DNA of 24,966 nucleotides from an uncultured Christensenella sp. (GCA_905203645.1 CAJKWP010000012.1:1-24966); one strand, 5' to 3'; shown: positions 1 to 10,398, counted from the first letter of the stretch. The notes: a model not told the origin generated them from the sequence alone. Numbers and translations are program-made.

Positions 1-5
1 ATTAT

Positions 6-35
6 TTGATTTGTTTTGTTTGTTTGTGATAAAAT
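6..35 (+). promoter_or_regulatory. Promoter of the giant surface protein gene
   Basis: A -35 box TTGATT (6-11) is followed after 18 nt by TAAAAT (30-35), which is preceded by TGA, giving an extended -10. Transcription would start near 42, leaving a leader of about 20 nt that contains the AGAGG ribosome binding site at 52-56. The call rests on consensus matching alone. Confidence 0.55.
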
Positions 36-61
36 AAAAACAACATAAAATAGAGGTGTTT

Positions 62-3000
62 ATGAAAAAATATTTTAATGTACTATGCTCAGTATTTTTT
101 GCCACAATTTTATTTTTTGGCCTTGGATTTATTTTTTCTGGAAAAACAAATTCATACAAAAATACAAGCGCAGATGAAGACATACTGCCTTCCTATTTTT
201 CTGCAAGCGTTTATCAAAAAAACGGCGATGATGAACCCGTGCAAACTGGAAGTCAAATAACACAAAACGAAACAGTTTTGCTTGATCAAAATCAAATTTT
301 AAAAATCACACTTGGCGATCCGTCATTCAACAATCAATACGCAATATCAGCATTCCCTACAATTGTCACGGTTGATGATATAACAAAACCAAACAAAGAT
401 TACATAAAGCCAAATACTCAAATCGAAGCAGTGAAAGATGCAAACTACGTCGATATCACTCTCAACCCTTACTCTTCCGTTGATGCCGACAGCGAAGGTA
501 AATATACGGTATATTTTTCATATATGGAATATTCTGGAAATGAGTATTCCGTAAGTACACGTAAATCATTTTCATTTACATTCTTTCTATTCAAAACATC
601 TTCTTATATGGTTGCAAACTTACCTGCAGTTTCAGTTTCAAACGTAGAAACAACAGTTGCTGGAAGTTCAGCGCAATATGCAAGAACACATCAATTTCAT
701 TACACAAATACAACCATCTCTTCAAGGCTTAATCTTCCAACTATCGTTTTCGATTATACAAAATTCGAATTGCAAATCAGCAAAAGCGTGTACAACTTAA
801 ACAGTGAAACATACATAAGTTTAGATGCAAACAAGAACCTTGTACAAACTGGCGATATTGTAAAAATTTTCCAAGACAAATCACTCCACCAAGCAATTGT
901 TACTTTCAATGACATTGGAAATTATCGCATCGAATACAAGTACATACATTATGTTGATTCACAAAAATACAATTTGAGCGAACTTACAAACAAAACCAAA
1001 TTTGACCGCTTGAATATTTTTGGTGTTCAACTTTATCATTCAGACATAAATAACACTGCTTCTGATAAAAAAGAATTTAAAATCTTTGACGATTCAAATT
1101 TGCTTGTACCTGGAAAACAAACCGATATAACATTCAGCAACTTTGGTGAAGAATATATTACGCTTTTGCCTAACGGAAATTACACGGTTTCAGATATCCC
1201 AAGCAATTTTGACATTTCTTTCCAAAAAGACAAATTTAACCTTATTCCTTCCACCAACCAAGCACCTGTTGAATTAGCTTACAATGCAACCATCAAAAAG
1301 GATAAAAGCTATTTCTTTGTTTTTGAGAATCAATCTGATTCATGGGTAAAAACTGAAAATTACAACGGAACCGCGTTTACAGAAGTTGGTACCTACCTTT
1401 TAAAAACTGTTTACACCAGCACAAATGCTATAGATTCAACAAAAGAATATGAACAATGGTTTTTGTTTAAAATTGAAAACAGTACTCCAAGCTTTACAAT
1501 AAAAGATCAAAATGACGTCATTCTTGCATCAAACAGTTGGACAAAAAATAACGTGTATGTCAATCTCAACAACGGAAACAATCCTTTTAATTCAAAAATC
1601 GAGCTTGCTGTTTACAGCAAAAATTTTGGCGAAACATTGTATTCAAGCCCAGTTGTGGTAGGATGCGAACCTGTTTTGTTTGATCAAAACAAAAATTATA
1701 AAATAGTTGCAAGTTTTGGTAAAAACTTGAAAAAACAAATTATAAGTTATTTTTCTATTGACAATACTCCCATCACAGGTGTGACCGCAAGAGTTGCAAG
1801 CAACTTTGGAGGTGGTTTTGTAAAAACCAAGGCAGCAGATTTTTTCAGCAACCAAAATATTGTAATTGAATGGAATGAAAAAGCGGACAAAACAAATATA
1901 ACAAAAGCTTTTTATAAATATATTCCTTTGTCAAATACTCAGACTTCTTGGACTACTCCCCTTTTAGAATCTTACTATGTACAAGGCAAATATATTCCAG
2001 TAGATTATTTGCTTGAAACACAAAATAATAATTTCGTGGAAATTGGGTACCAAAATAACGTATCAAACACTTTTGTATCAACCGAAAATATTTTGACCGA
2101 AAACGGTATGTATATTTTTTATATCCAAGATATGGCGGGCAACTACGTTTATCAATCATTTGTAATTGACAAAACTTCACCTGTTATTTTGCAAAAAATT
2201 TCCGAATCAAACACATATATCACCGATTTCACGGCTCTAAATATTACATCCGAAAATTCTACTATTTTGTGGGGTAAATATAAAGTTGTAAAATTTGACA
2301 TTGACACAAAATATTTTAATACAACAAGTTGGGAACCAAAAAATCCATCAACAAAGCCACTTGATCCATGGCTTCAACAAATCCTTGTTCAAAATGCAAA
2401 CATGCAAACAATGGCAAATGATGACGACTGTAATTTCAAAACAATTACAACAAACAGCCAAGAAAATTTGTACCTCGCATCAAAAATAGATACTCAAAAC
2501 ATAACTGTACAAATCAACAGCAAAAATTACAACATAGCAAACGCAAACATTAACGGCGGATACAAAATTGACGATTACAGTTATCAAATTGATATTGTAA
2601 AAGATGAAATTTTGTATGAAGATACATATTCATTTTATGTAAGTGACGAAAGCAATCTTTCAGATCAATATCAATCAGTTTACAGTTTGCAAGTTTCTAC
2701 CGACATTTCAAAAACTGCTGTTACGTTCAAGCAAGACGATAAATACAACAATCTTGAAAAACACAATTATGAAATTTCAGATTCCGATTCGAGTGAAAAA
2801 ACAATCCACTACTACCCTATCAATTTGAACTCAACAACTTACACTCAGCAATTTCTTCAACTTCAATACCTGATTTCACCAACTCTAAACACAATTGAAC
2901 TCGAATCTGTTCAAATTCAATTTTATCCATATCTTACTGATTATCTTATTTACTCTCCTGACGATAGTTCATTGCAAAACGATCAAAGAAATGTAAAAAT

Positions 3001-6000
3001 TAACAAACACGATTTTTACACTCTTGACGAAGAATTGCAATATATTGGTCAAAGCACTTCAGATTTTACACAATATGAAAAATACTCTTTGGCAGTTTTG
3101 ATTGAAAAAGGTATTTTGAAGAAACAAAATTTTGTAAAGGGAAAAAGTTATACTCTTGCAAAAGCCCCTCAAACAACCGTTGTTTATGATTATGAAGCTG
3201 GGATAAACTTAGGCATTTTACAAACAAACGGTCTGTACATTCATGACATCAACAAAGTTTATGACTCTCAAAATGAAAAATATTTCAGTCAAGAAGGTAA
3301 GTACATCATAACCAGAAAATATCGCAATTTGGGAAGTCAAACTACCGAATTAGTAGGCTCCAAATACGACTTTATGACAAGAAATCTTGTATTCTTTGTT
3401 GACAGACAAAATATTATTTCATCGCCTGAATCAATTACAAATGGTCAACAAAGTCAACTGATAAGTCGTATCGGTGGCGAAATGTATTTGGAAGTTTTGA
3501 GTGGTTCAGAAAACGCAAAACAATTCAAATATTTGTATCGTGCAAACAGTTTCTCAGACGATTCTATCACCTACCTTTTGGAAACAAATATGTTGCCTGT
3601 AAAATTGTATATTCCACTTTACAAATTGGGACAAATTGTTGGCGAAACACTTGTTACAGACAACAGAGTTTTGTTCTTCGACGACAATTATCAAAGCTAT
3701 ATTGATTCAAATCAACTCAATACCACAATAACAAACACCACAACTGGCGAAACAATAAAATCTGACGTTTCATTTACAATTCAAGATACAAAACCTTCCA
3801 ACAGTGAAGTTTACACAATGTACGGAAACAAATACTTTGTATGGAAAGGCATAGACAAGTCCGACAAAATGATGCTTGCTTTGAGCGAATTTAGCAATGT
3901 TGGTGAATGGAAAATTCAAATTTCACAAAATAATCAATATTTGAAAGGTTTCAAACCAGTTTTGACTTTTTATGTTAAAATCGAATCTGAAGTCCCACAA
4001 TTTGACATTTTAAACAGCACTGGTAACGAACTCGTGTACTTTGAAAACTTTTATTGGACAAATGACAACAAATTAAGAGTACAATGGACCGATTCAAGCA
4101 ACGAGTTTATGGCAAAGATTGATAAAACAGATATCAACTGTTATGCAAACAACAATTTTTTCTACAAACCTACGCTTGAAAAAATTACGACAGCATCAAA
4201 CGGAAAAACACACTATTTTGATCTTGATATATCTTCCCTTTCCCATGATTCGACTGTTATGATTTCAATGCACTATGAGGGTGAAGAACACTATTATCCA
4301 GCAAACTCTTGGCGCGTTACAAAACAAATTAAAATCGACAAGATCGCTCCTGTTGAAAGCGTTGATAAAATGATTTTATTCGCAAACGAACCATCACTTA
4401 TCAACACAGTTTCGGTACGTGACGGCCATGGACAATCAAACAAATACAACAAAACCTCAAATGAAGGACTGTTCAAAAATTTTGCTTTTGTTGTTGACAA
4501 AAGTCAATTTGAAGAATTGATTTGGTCAAGCAGTGACAAAAATACAATATATTTCAGACAAGTTCCAAACAAGTACCTTGACTCAACAATTTCAGAGCTT
4601 GACCCACAAGGTTCAGACGCATTGGCACAACTTGTATACAACGGTCAATACACACCTCTCAGCAAACTTGAAGACGTATTTGGAAGAGCAAATCAAACTG
4701 GCTGGCAAACGAACACATACTATGAAATTGTTGAGCTTGATTTTGCACAAAACATAACCGTTTATACAATTTACTATACTGATATTGCAGCGGCAAATAT
4801 CGAAGATGCACAAAATCACAATTTTGAAATAATCAGTTACGAAGATGGAATCTCAAATTATTCCTTTTATGCAAGTGACGTCGCAAAAACAAATTATTCG
4901 TTCCTTGTAACCGCAAAAGACTGGTTTGTGCTTAAAAATTTGAACTTTTACAATTACAAATGGTCAATACTTACATTTGGTGCTCAAAAATACGTATTTT
5001 CACCTTTTGGATTGGGAAACGCTCAAGTGTACAAATACAGTTTAAATCAAACAACCAAAGTTGATTTGCAAAACGAATTTAACCTTTTACCAATGACTGC
5101 AAACTATATTTTGACAGCAAGCAACGTTCCTTGTAAAAATGTAAATATTGCTGTTTCAGTTACAAACAAAGATTTGCTTTTGACACACCCTACAAGAGAA
5201 AATGCATATTTTGAAATTACGTCACAACAAATTACTAACACCACAAATCTTGATTGGCAATATATCGAAGTTTGGGAATACATCAACAACAAACCAAACA
5301 AATATGCCAAATATGAGTACGGCAACAATGAGCCAATTGATTATTTAAATCCAGAAAGTTTTGATATCGCAAAAATTTCAACAAGCAACAACAAAACATT
5401 GTTCGAAATAAAATCGCCTTATGCTGGTGCACAATACAGATACAAGGTTACGGACAATTTCGGAGCAATTTACGTTTTCCAACATTTGTATGGACAAGAA
5501 TACATTGAAGAAATTAATAATTATGACGGACTATCCTCACCTCTAACCTTCAATTTTGAAGACACTGAAACTTACCTTTCAAACAAAAAAATGACGTACA
5601 ATTATTACTATGGGGTAACAACAGTTGCTGTTCAAGCAATAGAGTACGAAACAAATGGTTCGATAAAATATAACAAAACTTTCGATATTGATCCAACCAT
5701 ACCGAATACATACGACGGAATGTTGTCGGTTATAACAAATGGCTCATATGCATCTATTACACTTAATCCTGTTGACAATTCCGATGCAATAAACGGTTAC
5801 TTTGGCGGTATAAGACATTTTATCATTTCGTCACGAACAACCATCGAAGTTGTTGATGACAACGACCCTTCAAAAAATATTTATGAAACATCAACAAACA
5901 ACTTTATAATTTACAATTTGACACCTCAAATCAACCTTAAAGGTAAAAACAGACAAAACCTTAACGGACTTTTTGACAGTGGTGACAACATTACAAGTGA

Positions 6001-7819
6001 TCCAGTTACTATTGAGTTTGCTGACACATCACAAATGCTCTTTCCTTGCAAAGTTGAACTTGTTTCACCTGATGGAAGTACAAAAGAAATTCAAAGTGGC
6101 GAAACAGTTACAACTGTTGGCACATATCAATTAAGGTTGTCTTGGACAGATATTTTCAGTATCTACAGAAGTGAAGATTATCAATTCAGAATATCATCTG
6201 ACGCTTGGCAATATTATGTAATTGAAGTTTTAGGTAATGATGGGTTGTATCACGAAATTCAGCCGACAGCCTCCCCTTACTCATCAAATAACAATATCTC
6301 ATACAACACGCACTATATTGTCAACACAACAAACTACAAAATAAGAACAAATCAAACACAACTTATCGGGTACAGCACGCCGACCATTGACACAAAAGCT
6401 GGTATAACCACCTATATCTACGAAATTTCAAATTATGATAAATCACAGGAATTTTTGAATTATTTCAAAACTACGATAGCAATAACAGTAGTCCCTAAGT
6501 CAAGCAAATTGGTAAATGATTTTTACTATCTTGATACCGAAGGTAACCGAATCAATTTTGAATTTTCACAAGCAAATTACGTGATATCAAAAGATTTTGA
6601 AAATTCAGATTATGTTATAGTTGCTTGGAATCCATATTACAAAATCGAAGAAAACTTGATAAGTGCACAAATTTTATATGGTGAAAGCAATCAACCTATC
6701 AAGTACGAAAACATTTCACTCGACAAAAACATATTCCAAATAAAATTGACACGAAGTGGTGCTTATGTATTCAGATTCAGTGACCTTGCAGGCAATGTAC
6801 AACTGTTTGATTACAATGCTCAAATCACAAACAGCACGTCGGCATTTGAATTTATATTCCTAGACAACGTTGTATTTACAGTCAATGACGAATCCCCTAT
6901 TCAGTATGCAATCTACAATACTGATGTAGAAATCAAAATACCACAATATACAATTGGATATTATGACAACAGTGCAAAACCAGCAATTTTGGTTTTGCGT
7001 AACGGAAAAGAGTATACTGATTACAAAGTATCTTCAAGCGAAAGAAAATGGACATTCAGTGAACCAGGATTGTACGAAGTAACTTGGAGTGCAAAAAAGG
7101 ATACCAAGGAAATAAGACAAGAAAAATTTGTTTTCCAAATAATCCGTGCAAACGAACTTGTTTGGGCATTCAATATTGAAAGTTATGAAGGTTACTATAT
7201 CAAACAAATACTCAAAAATGGAACAGATGTAACTGAAAGAATGGTGCAACAAAAACTTGGCGATTTGAAACTTGTACAAGTTGAAAACCAAAACGAACAA
7301 CCAACTCAAAAATACTTTTTAACAAATTTGTTTATATCTTTGTATGACGAACTCACCGGAAGCGGAAATTATACTGTAACTATTGCAACTGGTAATGAAC
7401 TTGGACAAGAATTCACCTACTCTTTCCGAGTTAACAACGCAAATCCACCAATCAATATTTCGCTTGAAGAAGGAAAAAGCACAACAAAAGAAATTGTTGT
7501 AACATTCAATGCTTACAACCTTTATCAAGAAGTCGGCGAATGCATTGTAAAAATAAGTGGAAAAGAAGATTTGGTATTCGATGATGCATACTTTAAAAAT
7601 GGTGCATATCAAGAAATATATGAAATTGAACTAACAGCTGCTCGTGATTATTTCATACAAATTCTTACACCAAGTGAAAGACTGCTGTTTACATACAAGG
7701 TAACCAGAAATCAGCCTTTAAATACCGTTGCAATAATTTTGATTGTCGTATCATCAATTGTCGTTGTAGCAGGAGTTGTTATCTTTGTCCTTCTTCGTAA
7801 ACGTATGAAAATAAGATAA
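62..7819 (+). CDS. Giant membrane-anchored surface protein with degenerate Ig-like repeats
   Basis: A protein of about 2585 residues. The start is ATG 62, not GTG 56, because AGAGG (52-56) lies 5 nt before the ATG and overlaps the GTG. A signal peptide (MKKYF followed by a hydrophobic stretch to about residue 26) opens the protein. One hydrophobic segment (about 2556-2578) followed by RKRMKIR closes it, as expected for a membrane-anchored exported protein. No LPXTG motif is present. The body is rich in Asn, Thr, Tyr and Ser and holds about a dozen loose repeats of the type G-x-Y followed by beta strands and an F-x-I-D-x-x-x-P-like exit. The clearest are near nt 2104-2185 (MYIFYIQDMAGN, then VIDKTSPVI), 6760-6830 (AYVFRFSDLAGN), 7065-7145 and 7360-7440. 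Such motifs are typical of bacterial Ig-like domains of surface adhesins. The ligand is unknown, and no enzymatic domain is recognised. Confidence 0.85.
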   Translation: MKKYFNVLCSVFFATILFFGLGFIFSGKTNSYKNTSADEDILPSYFSASVYQKNGDDEPVQTGSQITQNETVLLDQNQILKITLGDPSFNNQYAISAFPTIVTVDDITKPNKDYIKPNTQIEAVKDANYVDITLNPYSSVDADSEGKYTVYFSYMEYSGNEYSVSTRKSFSFTFFLFKTSSYMVANLPAVSVSNVETTVAGSSAQYARTHQFHYTNTTISSRLNLPTIVFDYTKFELQISKSVYNLNSETYISLDANKNLVQTGDIVKIFQDKSLHQAIVTFNDIGNYRIEYKYIHYVDSQKYNLSELTNKTKFDRLNIFGVQLYHSDINNTASDKKEFKIFDDSNLLVPGKQTDITFSNFGEEYITLLPNGNYTVSDIPSNFDISFQKDKFNLIPSTNQAPVELAYNATIKKDKSYFFVFENQSDSWVKTENYNGTAFTEVGTYLLKTVYTSTNAIDSTKEYEQWFLFKIENSTPSFTIKDQNDVILASNSWTKNNVYVNLNNGNNPFNSKIELAVYSKNFGETLYSSPVVVGCEPVLFDQNKNYKIVASFGKNLKKQIISYFSIDNTPITGVTARVASNFGGGFVKTKAADFFSNQNIVIEWNEKADKTNITKAFYKYIPLSNTQTSWTTPLLESYYVQGKYIPVDYLLETQNNNFVEIGYQNNVSNTFVSTENILTENGMYIFYIQDMAGNYVYQSFVIDKTSPVILQKISESNTYITDFTALNITSENSTILWGKYKVVKFDIDTKYFNTTSWEPKNPSTKPLDPWLQQILVQNANMQTMANDDDCNFKTITTNSQENLYLASKIDTQNITVQINSKNYNIANANINGGYKIDDYSYQIDIVKDEILYEDTYSFYVSDESNLSDQYQSVYSLQVSTDISKTAVTFKQDDKYNNLEKHNYEISDSDSSEKTIHYYPINLNSTTYTQQFLQLQYLISPTLNTIELESVQIQFYPYLTDYLIYSPDDSSLQNDQRNVKINKHDFYTLDEELQYIGQSTSDFTQYEKYSLAVLIEKGILKKQNFVKGKSYTLAKAPQTTVVYDYEAGINLGILQTNGLYIHDINKVYDSQNEKYFSQEGKYIITRKYRNLGSQTTELVGSKYDFMTRNLVFFVDRQNIISSPESITNGQQSQLISRIGGEMYLEVLSGSENAKQFKYLYRANSFSDDSITYLLETNMLPVKLYIPLYKLGQIVGETLVTDNRVLFFDDNYQSYIDSNQLNTTITNTTTGETIKSDVSFTIQDTKPSNSEVYTMYGNKYFVWKGIDKSDKMMLALSEFSNVGEWKIQISQNNQYLKGFKPVLTFYVKIESEVPQFDILNSTGNELVYFENFYWTNDNKLRVQWTDSSNEFMAKIDKTDINCYANNNFFYKPTLEKITTASNGKTHYFDLDISSLSHDSTVMISMHYEGEEHYYPANSWRVTKQIKIDKIAPVESVDKMILFANEPSLINTVSVRDGHGQSNKYNKTSNEGLFKNFAFVVDKSQFEELIWSSSDKNTIYFRQVPNKYLDSTISELDPQGSDALAQLVYNGQYTPLSKLEDVFGRANQTGWQTNTYYEIVELDFAQNITVYTIYYTDIAAANIEDAQNHNFEIISYEDGISNYSFYASDVAKTNYSFLVTAKDWFVLKNLNFYNYKWSILTFGAQKYVFSPFGLGNAQVYKYSLNQTTKVDLQNEFNLLPMTANYILTASNVPCKNVNIAVSVTNKDLLLTHPTRENAYFEITSQQITNTTNLDWQYIEVWEYINNKPNKYAKYEYGNNEPIDYLNPESFDIAKISTSNNKTLFEIKSPYAGAQYRYKVTDNFGAIYVFQHLYGQEYIEEINNYDGLSSPLTFNFEDTETYLSNKKMTYNYYYGVTTVAVQAIEYETNGSIKYNKTFDIDPTIPNTYDGMLSVITNGSYASITLNPVDNSDAINGYFGGIRHFIISSRTTIEVVDDNDPSKNIYETSTNNFIIYNLTPQINLKGKNRQNLNGLFDSGDNITSDPVTIEFADTSQMLFPCKVELVSPDGSTKEIQSGETVTTVGTYQLRLSWTDIFSIYRSEDYQFRISSDAWQYYVIEVLGNDGLYHEIQPTASPYSSNNNISYNTHYIVNTTNYKIRTNQTQLIGYSTPTIDTKAGITTYIYEISNYDKSQEFLNYFKTTIAITVVPKSSKLVNDFYYLDTEGNRINFEFSQANYVISKDFENSDYVIVAWNPYYKIEENLISAQILYGESNQPIKYENISLDKNIFQIKLTRSGAYVFRFSDLAGNVQLFDYNAQITNSTSAFEFIFLDNVVFTVNDESPIQYAIYNTDVEIKIPQYTIGYYDNSAKPAILVLRNGKEYTDYKVSSSERKWTFSEPGLYEVTWSAKKDTKEIRQEKFVFQIIRANELVWAFNIESYEGYYIKQILKNGTDVTERMVQQKLGDLKLVQVENQNEQPTQKYFLTNLFISLYDELTGSGNYTVTIATGNELGQEFTYSFRVNNANPPINISLEEGKSTTKEIVVTFNAYNLYQEVGECIVKISGKEDLVFDDAYFKNGAYQEIYEIELTAARDYFIQILTPSERLLFTYKVTRNQPLNTVAIILIVVSSIVVVAGVVIFVLLRKRMKIR

Positions 7820-7820
7820 T

Positions 7821-7860
7821 AACAAAAAAATCAAGCAAAAACTTGCTTGATTTTTTTGTT
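7821..7860. terminator. Perfect two-way intrinsic terminator
   Basis: A perfect 18-bp inverted repeat (7821-7838 with 7843-7860) has an AAAC loop. The core TCAAGCAA/TTGCTTGA is flanked by A7 on the left and T7 on the right, so it can end transcription of the giant gene (+) and of the Rho-like gene (-), which converge here. Confidence 0.9.
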
Positions 7861-7888
7861 GTAAATCTAAGATGCGATTTTAAAAAAA

Positions 7889-9028
7889 TTATAAATATAA
7901 TATTTTGTCCACCGCTTTTTTCAAACTGTAATTGAAGAATTTTGTATTTTGATCTTCTTTCATACAAACTGCCACAACAGTCACACTTGCACCATTTTCC
8001 AATACCCTTGAAAGATTGACAAGTTTCATACAAAATTTTGTTGCTTCAATGTCCTCTTTCACAGTCATGTTATTTGACAAAATTGCCAAATATTCTTGCA
8101 ATCCATTTTTTGCTGCCATAAGATCAAAAACAAACAAAACAACTTTTTTCTTTTGACGTGTCAAAATATCAATATGATTCTTTACATTGTCAACAGATTC
8201 AAACACAATCACGGGATGGTCTTCGGTCAAGGCATAAATAAAGTCACCTTTAAAATTTTTTTGCATCATCAAACTTTGATAAGTCGATATTCCGGGAGCA
8301 TAGACAACAACATGGTAATCGCTTTGAAGTGAAGTATAAATTGGTGCCAATTTTTCAGCGCTTTCACGCATAGAATCGGCAACAAAAAGCAACTTTCCCC
8401 CTTCTTCTATATCAAGCTTTTCTATCTTTGTATCAGACAATGCGACATCTGTACATATTTCGTCGAGTTTTCTTTCAGGTACAATTGGTTCGTTATTCAA
8501 AAGTGTTACTGTTTGCAATTGAAAGAACTCATCACCTTCATATCCAGCAACATATGCTCTGACTTTATCGCCAAGAAAAAGATTAAATTCATTCATTTTC
8601 TTTTTGGAAATGGTTGCTACAATAGAAGAATCTGACATCGCTCTTACATAATATTTGCCACTTTTGGTCATGCGTACATATCCGATGATTTCATGTGCAA
8701 CTGATTCTTTAAAAGCAGAATCTTGTCTGAATTGCATCAAGTCAGTATCTTCTTTTTCTTTGTGTTGGAGCAAAATAATTTCGGAATTTGTTTTTGGCAA
8801 AAAAATATCAAGGGCATCTTCTACACTCTGTGTTTTGACAGATTTTGGTCGACGTCCTTTCCTTTTTTGAAGCATTATGCTTTCTTTTTGAGAATATTCA
8901 ATTATTTCTTCTTCCAATACTTTACGAACTTTGGTTGTAGGAGATGGCACACCAAGTTTACGGGCAAGTTCACGCAATTCGTAAACACCAAGATTCTTTA
9001 AAGATTCAGATTTTATATCGACTGTCAT
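7889..9028 (-). CDS. Rho-like protein lacking ATPase motifs (degenerate Rho paralogue)
   Basis: A protein of 379 residues. The start is ATG 9028, where MTVDIKSES leads into the first domain; an AGAGGA site lies about 11 nt upstream. Residues about 8-45 match the Rho N-terminal helical domain (LKNLGVYELRELARKLGV). After a basic, flexible linker, residues about 115-185 match the Rho RNA-binding OB fold, including the stretch aligned with Rho FNLRTGD (here FNLFLGD). Residues about 207-379 follow the Rho ATPase core strand by strand, but the P-loop (Rho APPKAGKT) reads ADSMRESA. The segment aligned with catalytic LIDERPEE reads VVYAPGIST. A Walker B-like VVLFVFDL with D302 remains. The protein stops before the Rho C-terminal region that carries the arginine finger. 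It should bind RNA but not hydrolyse ATP. A canonical rho gene, if present, lies outside the window. Confidence 0.82.
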   Translation of the reverse strand: MTVDIKSESLKNLGVYELRELARKLGVPSPTTKVRKVLEEEIIEYSQKESIMLQKRKGRRPKSVKTQSVEDALDIFLPKTNSEIILLQHKEKEDTDLMQFRQDSAFKESVAHEIIGYVRMTKSGKYYVRAMSDSSIVATISKKKMNEFNLFLGDKVRAYVAGYEGDEFFQLQTVTLLNNEPIVPERKLDEICTDVALSDTKIEKLDIEEGGKLLFVADSMRESAEKLAPIYTSLQSDYHVVVYAPGISTYQSLMMQKNFKGDFIYALTEDHPVIVFESVDNVKNHIDILTRQKKKVVLFVFDLMAAKNGLQEYLAILSNNMTVKEDIEATKFCMKLVNLSRVLENGASVTVVAVCMKEDQNTKFFNYSLKKAVDKILYL

Positions 9029-9050
9029 AATATAATTATTCCTCTTGGAT

Positions 9051-9078
9051 ATTTTATCATAAAAAAGTACAAAGTCAA
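9051..9078 (-). promoter_or_regulatory. Promoter of the Rho-like gene
   Basis: On the minus strand TTGACT (9078-9073) is followed after 16 nt by TAAAAT (9056-9051), preceded by TGA to give an extended -10. The predicted start near 9044 gives a leader of about 16 nt carrying the ribosome binding site. Confidence 0.65.
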
Positions 9079-9134
9079 ATATATTTTGTAAAATTATGTT
9101 TTTTTGTAAAATTATGCAAAATTTCAATGTTAAC

Positions 9135-9163
9135 AAAAATTGAAGCCGTTTCGCTTCAATTTT
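9135..9163 (-). terminator. Terminator of the M29 aminopeptidase gene
   Basis: The stem ATTGAAGC/GCTTCAAT with a 6-nt loop is extended by A/T pairs. It is followed on the minus strand by five T. It starts 10 nt after the aminopeptidase stop codon. Confidence 0.85.
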
Positions 9164-9173
9164 AACTATAGTT

Positions 9174-10277
9174 TTATTCAGATAAAAAATTTAAGTTTTG
9201 CAGTTTTGGCAAAACAAACATTCCATCCTTGCGGACCAAAACATCGTCAAACCAAATTTCACCGCCACCATATTCTTCGGTTTGGCAACAAACCATATCC
9301 CAATGAATTGCAGATTTGTTCCCGTTTGACGCGTCTTCATAACAACATCCTGGTGTCAAATGAAAAGAGCCGAACATCTTTTCATCAAACAAAATATCAA
9401 GCATAGGTTTGCGTATCTTGGGATTGACACCAAGTGCAAACTCACCAAAATATCTTGCACCGTCGTCAGTATCAAGAATATAATTGAGTGCGGCAGTGTT
9501 TGACGATTTTGCATCGACAATCTTGCCGTTTTTGATTGTAAGAACAACATCATCAAAACGTTTTCCTTGATAAACGGTTGGAATTGTGTATCTTACGTGA
9601 CCGTTAATCGAATCTTTGACCGGCGCAGTATAAACTTCGCCATCCGGAATATTGCATTTTCCGGCGCACCTGATTGCCTTGATTCCCTTAATTGAAAAGT
9701 TCAAATCGGTTCCATTTCCGCAAATATGAACTTTGTCCGTTTTGTCCATAAGATCTTCCAACGGTTTCAAATATTCGTCCATGCTCTGATAATCAAAGTT
9801 GCAAACTTGATAAAAATAATCTTTGAAAACAGGCGTGCTAAGACCAGCATTTTGCGCCAAAGATGGCGTTGGATAATTCAATATAACCCATTTCGTATTG
9901 TTTACACGTTCATTGGTTATTGGCTCCTTGTAGAACAAATCATCGATTTTAAGATGAGTTGCGTTTACGTCAGAAAGTTCATACAAATTGTTTATCCCGC
10001 GAACACCAATATACGCATCCATATCTTTCATTATGGGCATATAATATCTGTATTTCAACTTTGCGTATTCTTCATTTGTATTTTTCAACAGCGCTGCACT
10101 GACAATACTTGAATTGCGGAATAAAACCGGATATCCGCCAACCTTTGCAATTTCTTCAAGCAAATCCAATACAAACTCATCGGGTACGTCAGTAACTTCA
10201 ACAAAAACCTTTTCGCCTTTTTTAAGCGAAACAGAATAATTAACCAACAAATGTGCTAAAACTTTATCATTTTCCAT
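9174..10277 (-). CDS. M29-family metallo-aminopeptidase
   Basis: A cytoplasmic aminopeptidase of the AmpS/PepS (MEROPS M29) type, 367 residues, close to the family's usual length. It releases N-terminal residues from peptides with a dinuclear metal centre. The metal-site motifs are visible: E214 in PDGEVYTAP, E279 in GEFALG, H306 in FHLTPG, then H325 and D327 in HWDM, with a tyrosine (Y313) between. The start is ATG 10277: GGAG lies 5-6 nt upstream, and the first residues (MENDKVLAHLLVNYSVSLKKGEKV) match the family N-terminus. An upstream in-frame ATG at 10322 has no ribosome binding site. It has its own terminator and lies 121 bp from the gene upstream, so it is probably transcribed alone, although I found no convincing promoter in that gap. 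Confidence 0.93.
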   Translation of the reverse strand: MENDKVLAHLLVNYSVSLKKGEKVFVEVTDVPDEFVLDLLEEIAKVGGYPVLFRNSSIVSAALLKNTNEEYAKLKYRYYMPIMKDMDAYIGVRGINNLYELSDVNATHLKIDDLFYKEPITNERVNNTKWVILNYPTPSLAQNAGLSTPVFKDYFYQVCNFDYQSMDEYLKPLEDLMDKTDKVHICGNGTDLNFSIKGIKAIRCAGKCNIPDGEVYTAPVKDSINGHVRYTIPTVYQGKRFDDVVLTIKNGKIVDAKSSNTAALNYILDTDDGARYFGEFALGVNPKIRKPMLDILFDEKMFGSFHLTPGCCYEDASNGNKSAIHWDMVCCQTEEYGGGEIWFDDVLVRKDGMFVLPKLQNLNFLSE

Positions 10278-10398
10278 AATAACTCCACTTATATTGTTTG
10301 TTAAATTCGCAATTTCATACAAATAAAAGCACGTGTTACTTCAAACTTTTTTATATAAATGTTTGAGTAATTTTTGATAGTCAAAATTTTTTTCAAAT

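Noticed and set aside
10371..10393. Hairpin TTTTTGA-TAG-TCAAAA followed by T7 on the plus strand
   Set aside because: No plus-strand gene ends here, the stem is almost all A/T, and on the minus strand it has no T tract after the GT2-like gene.
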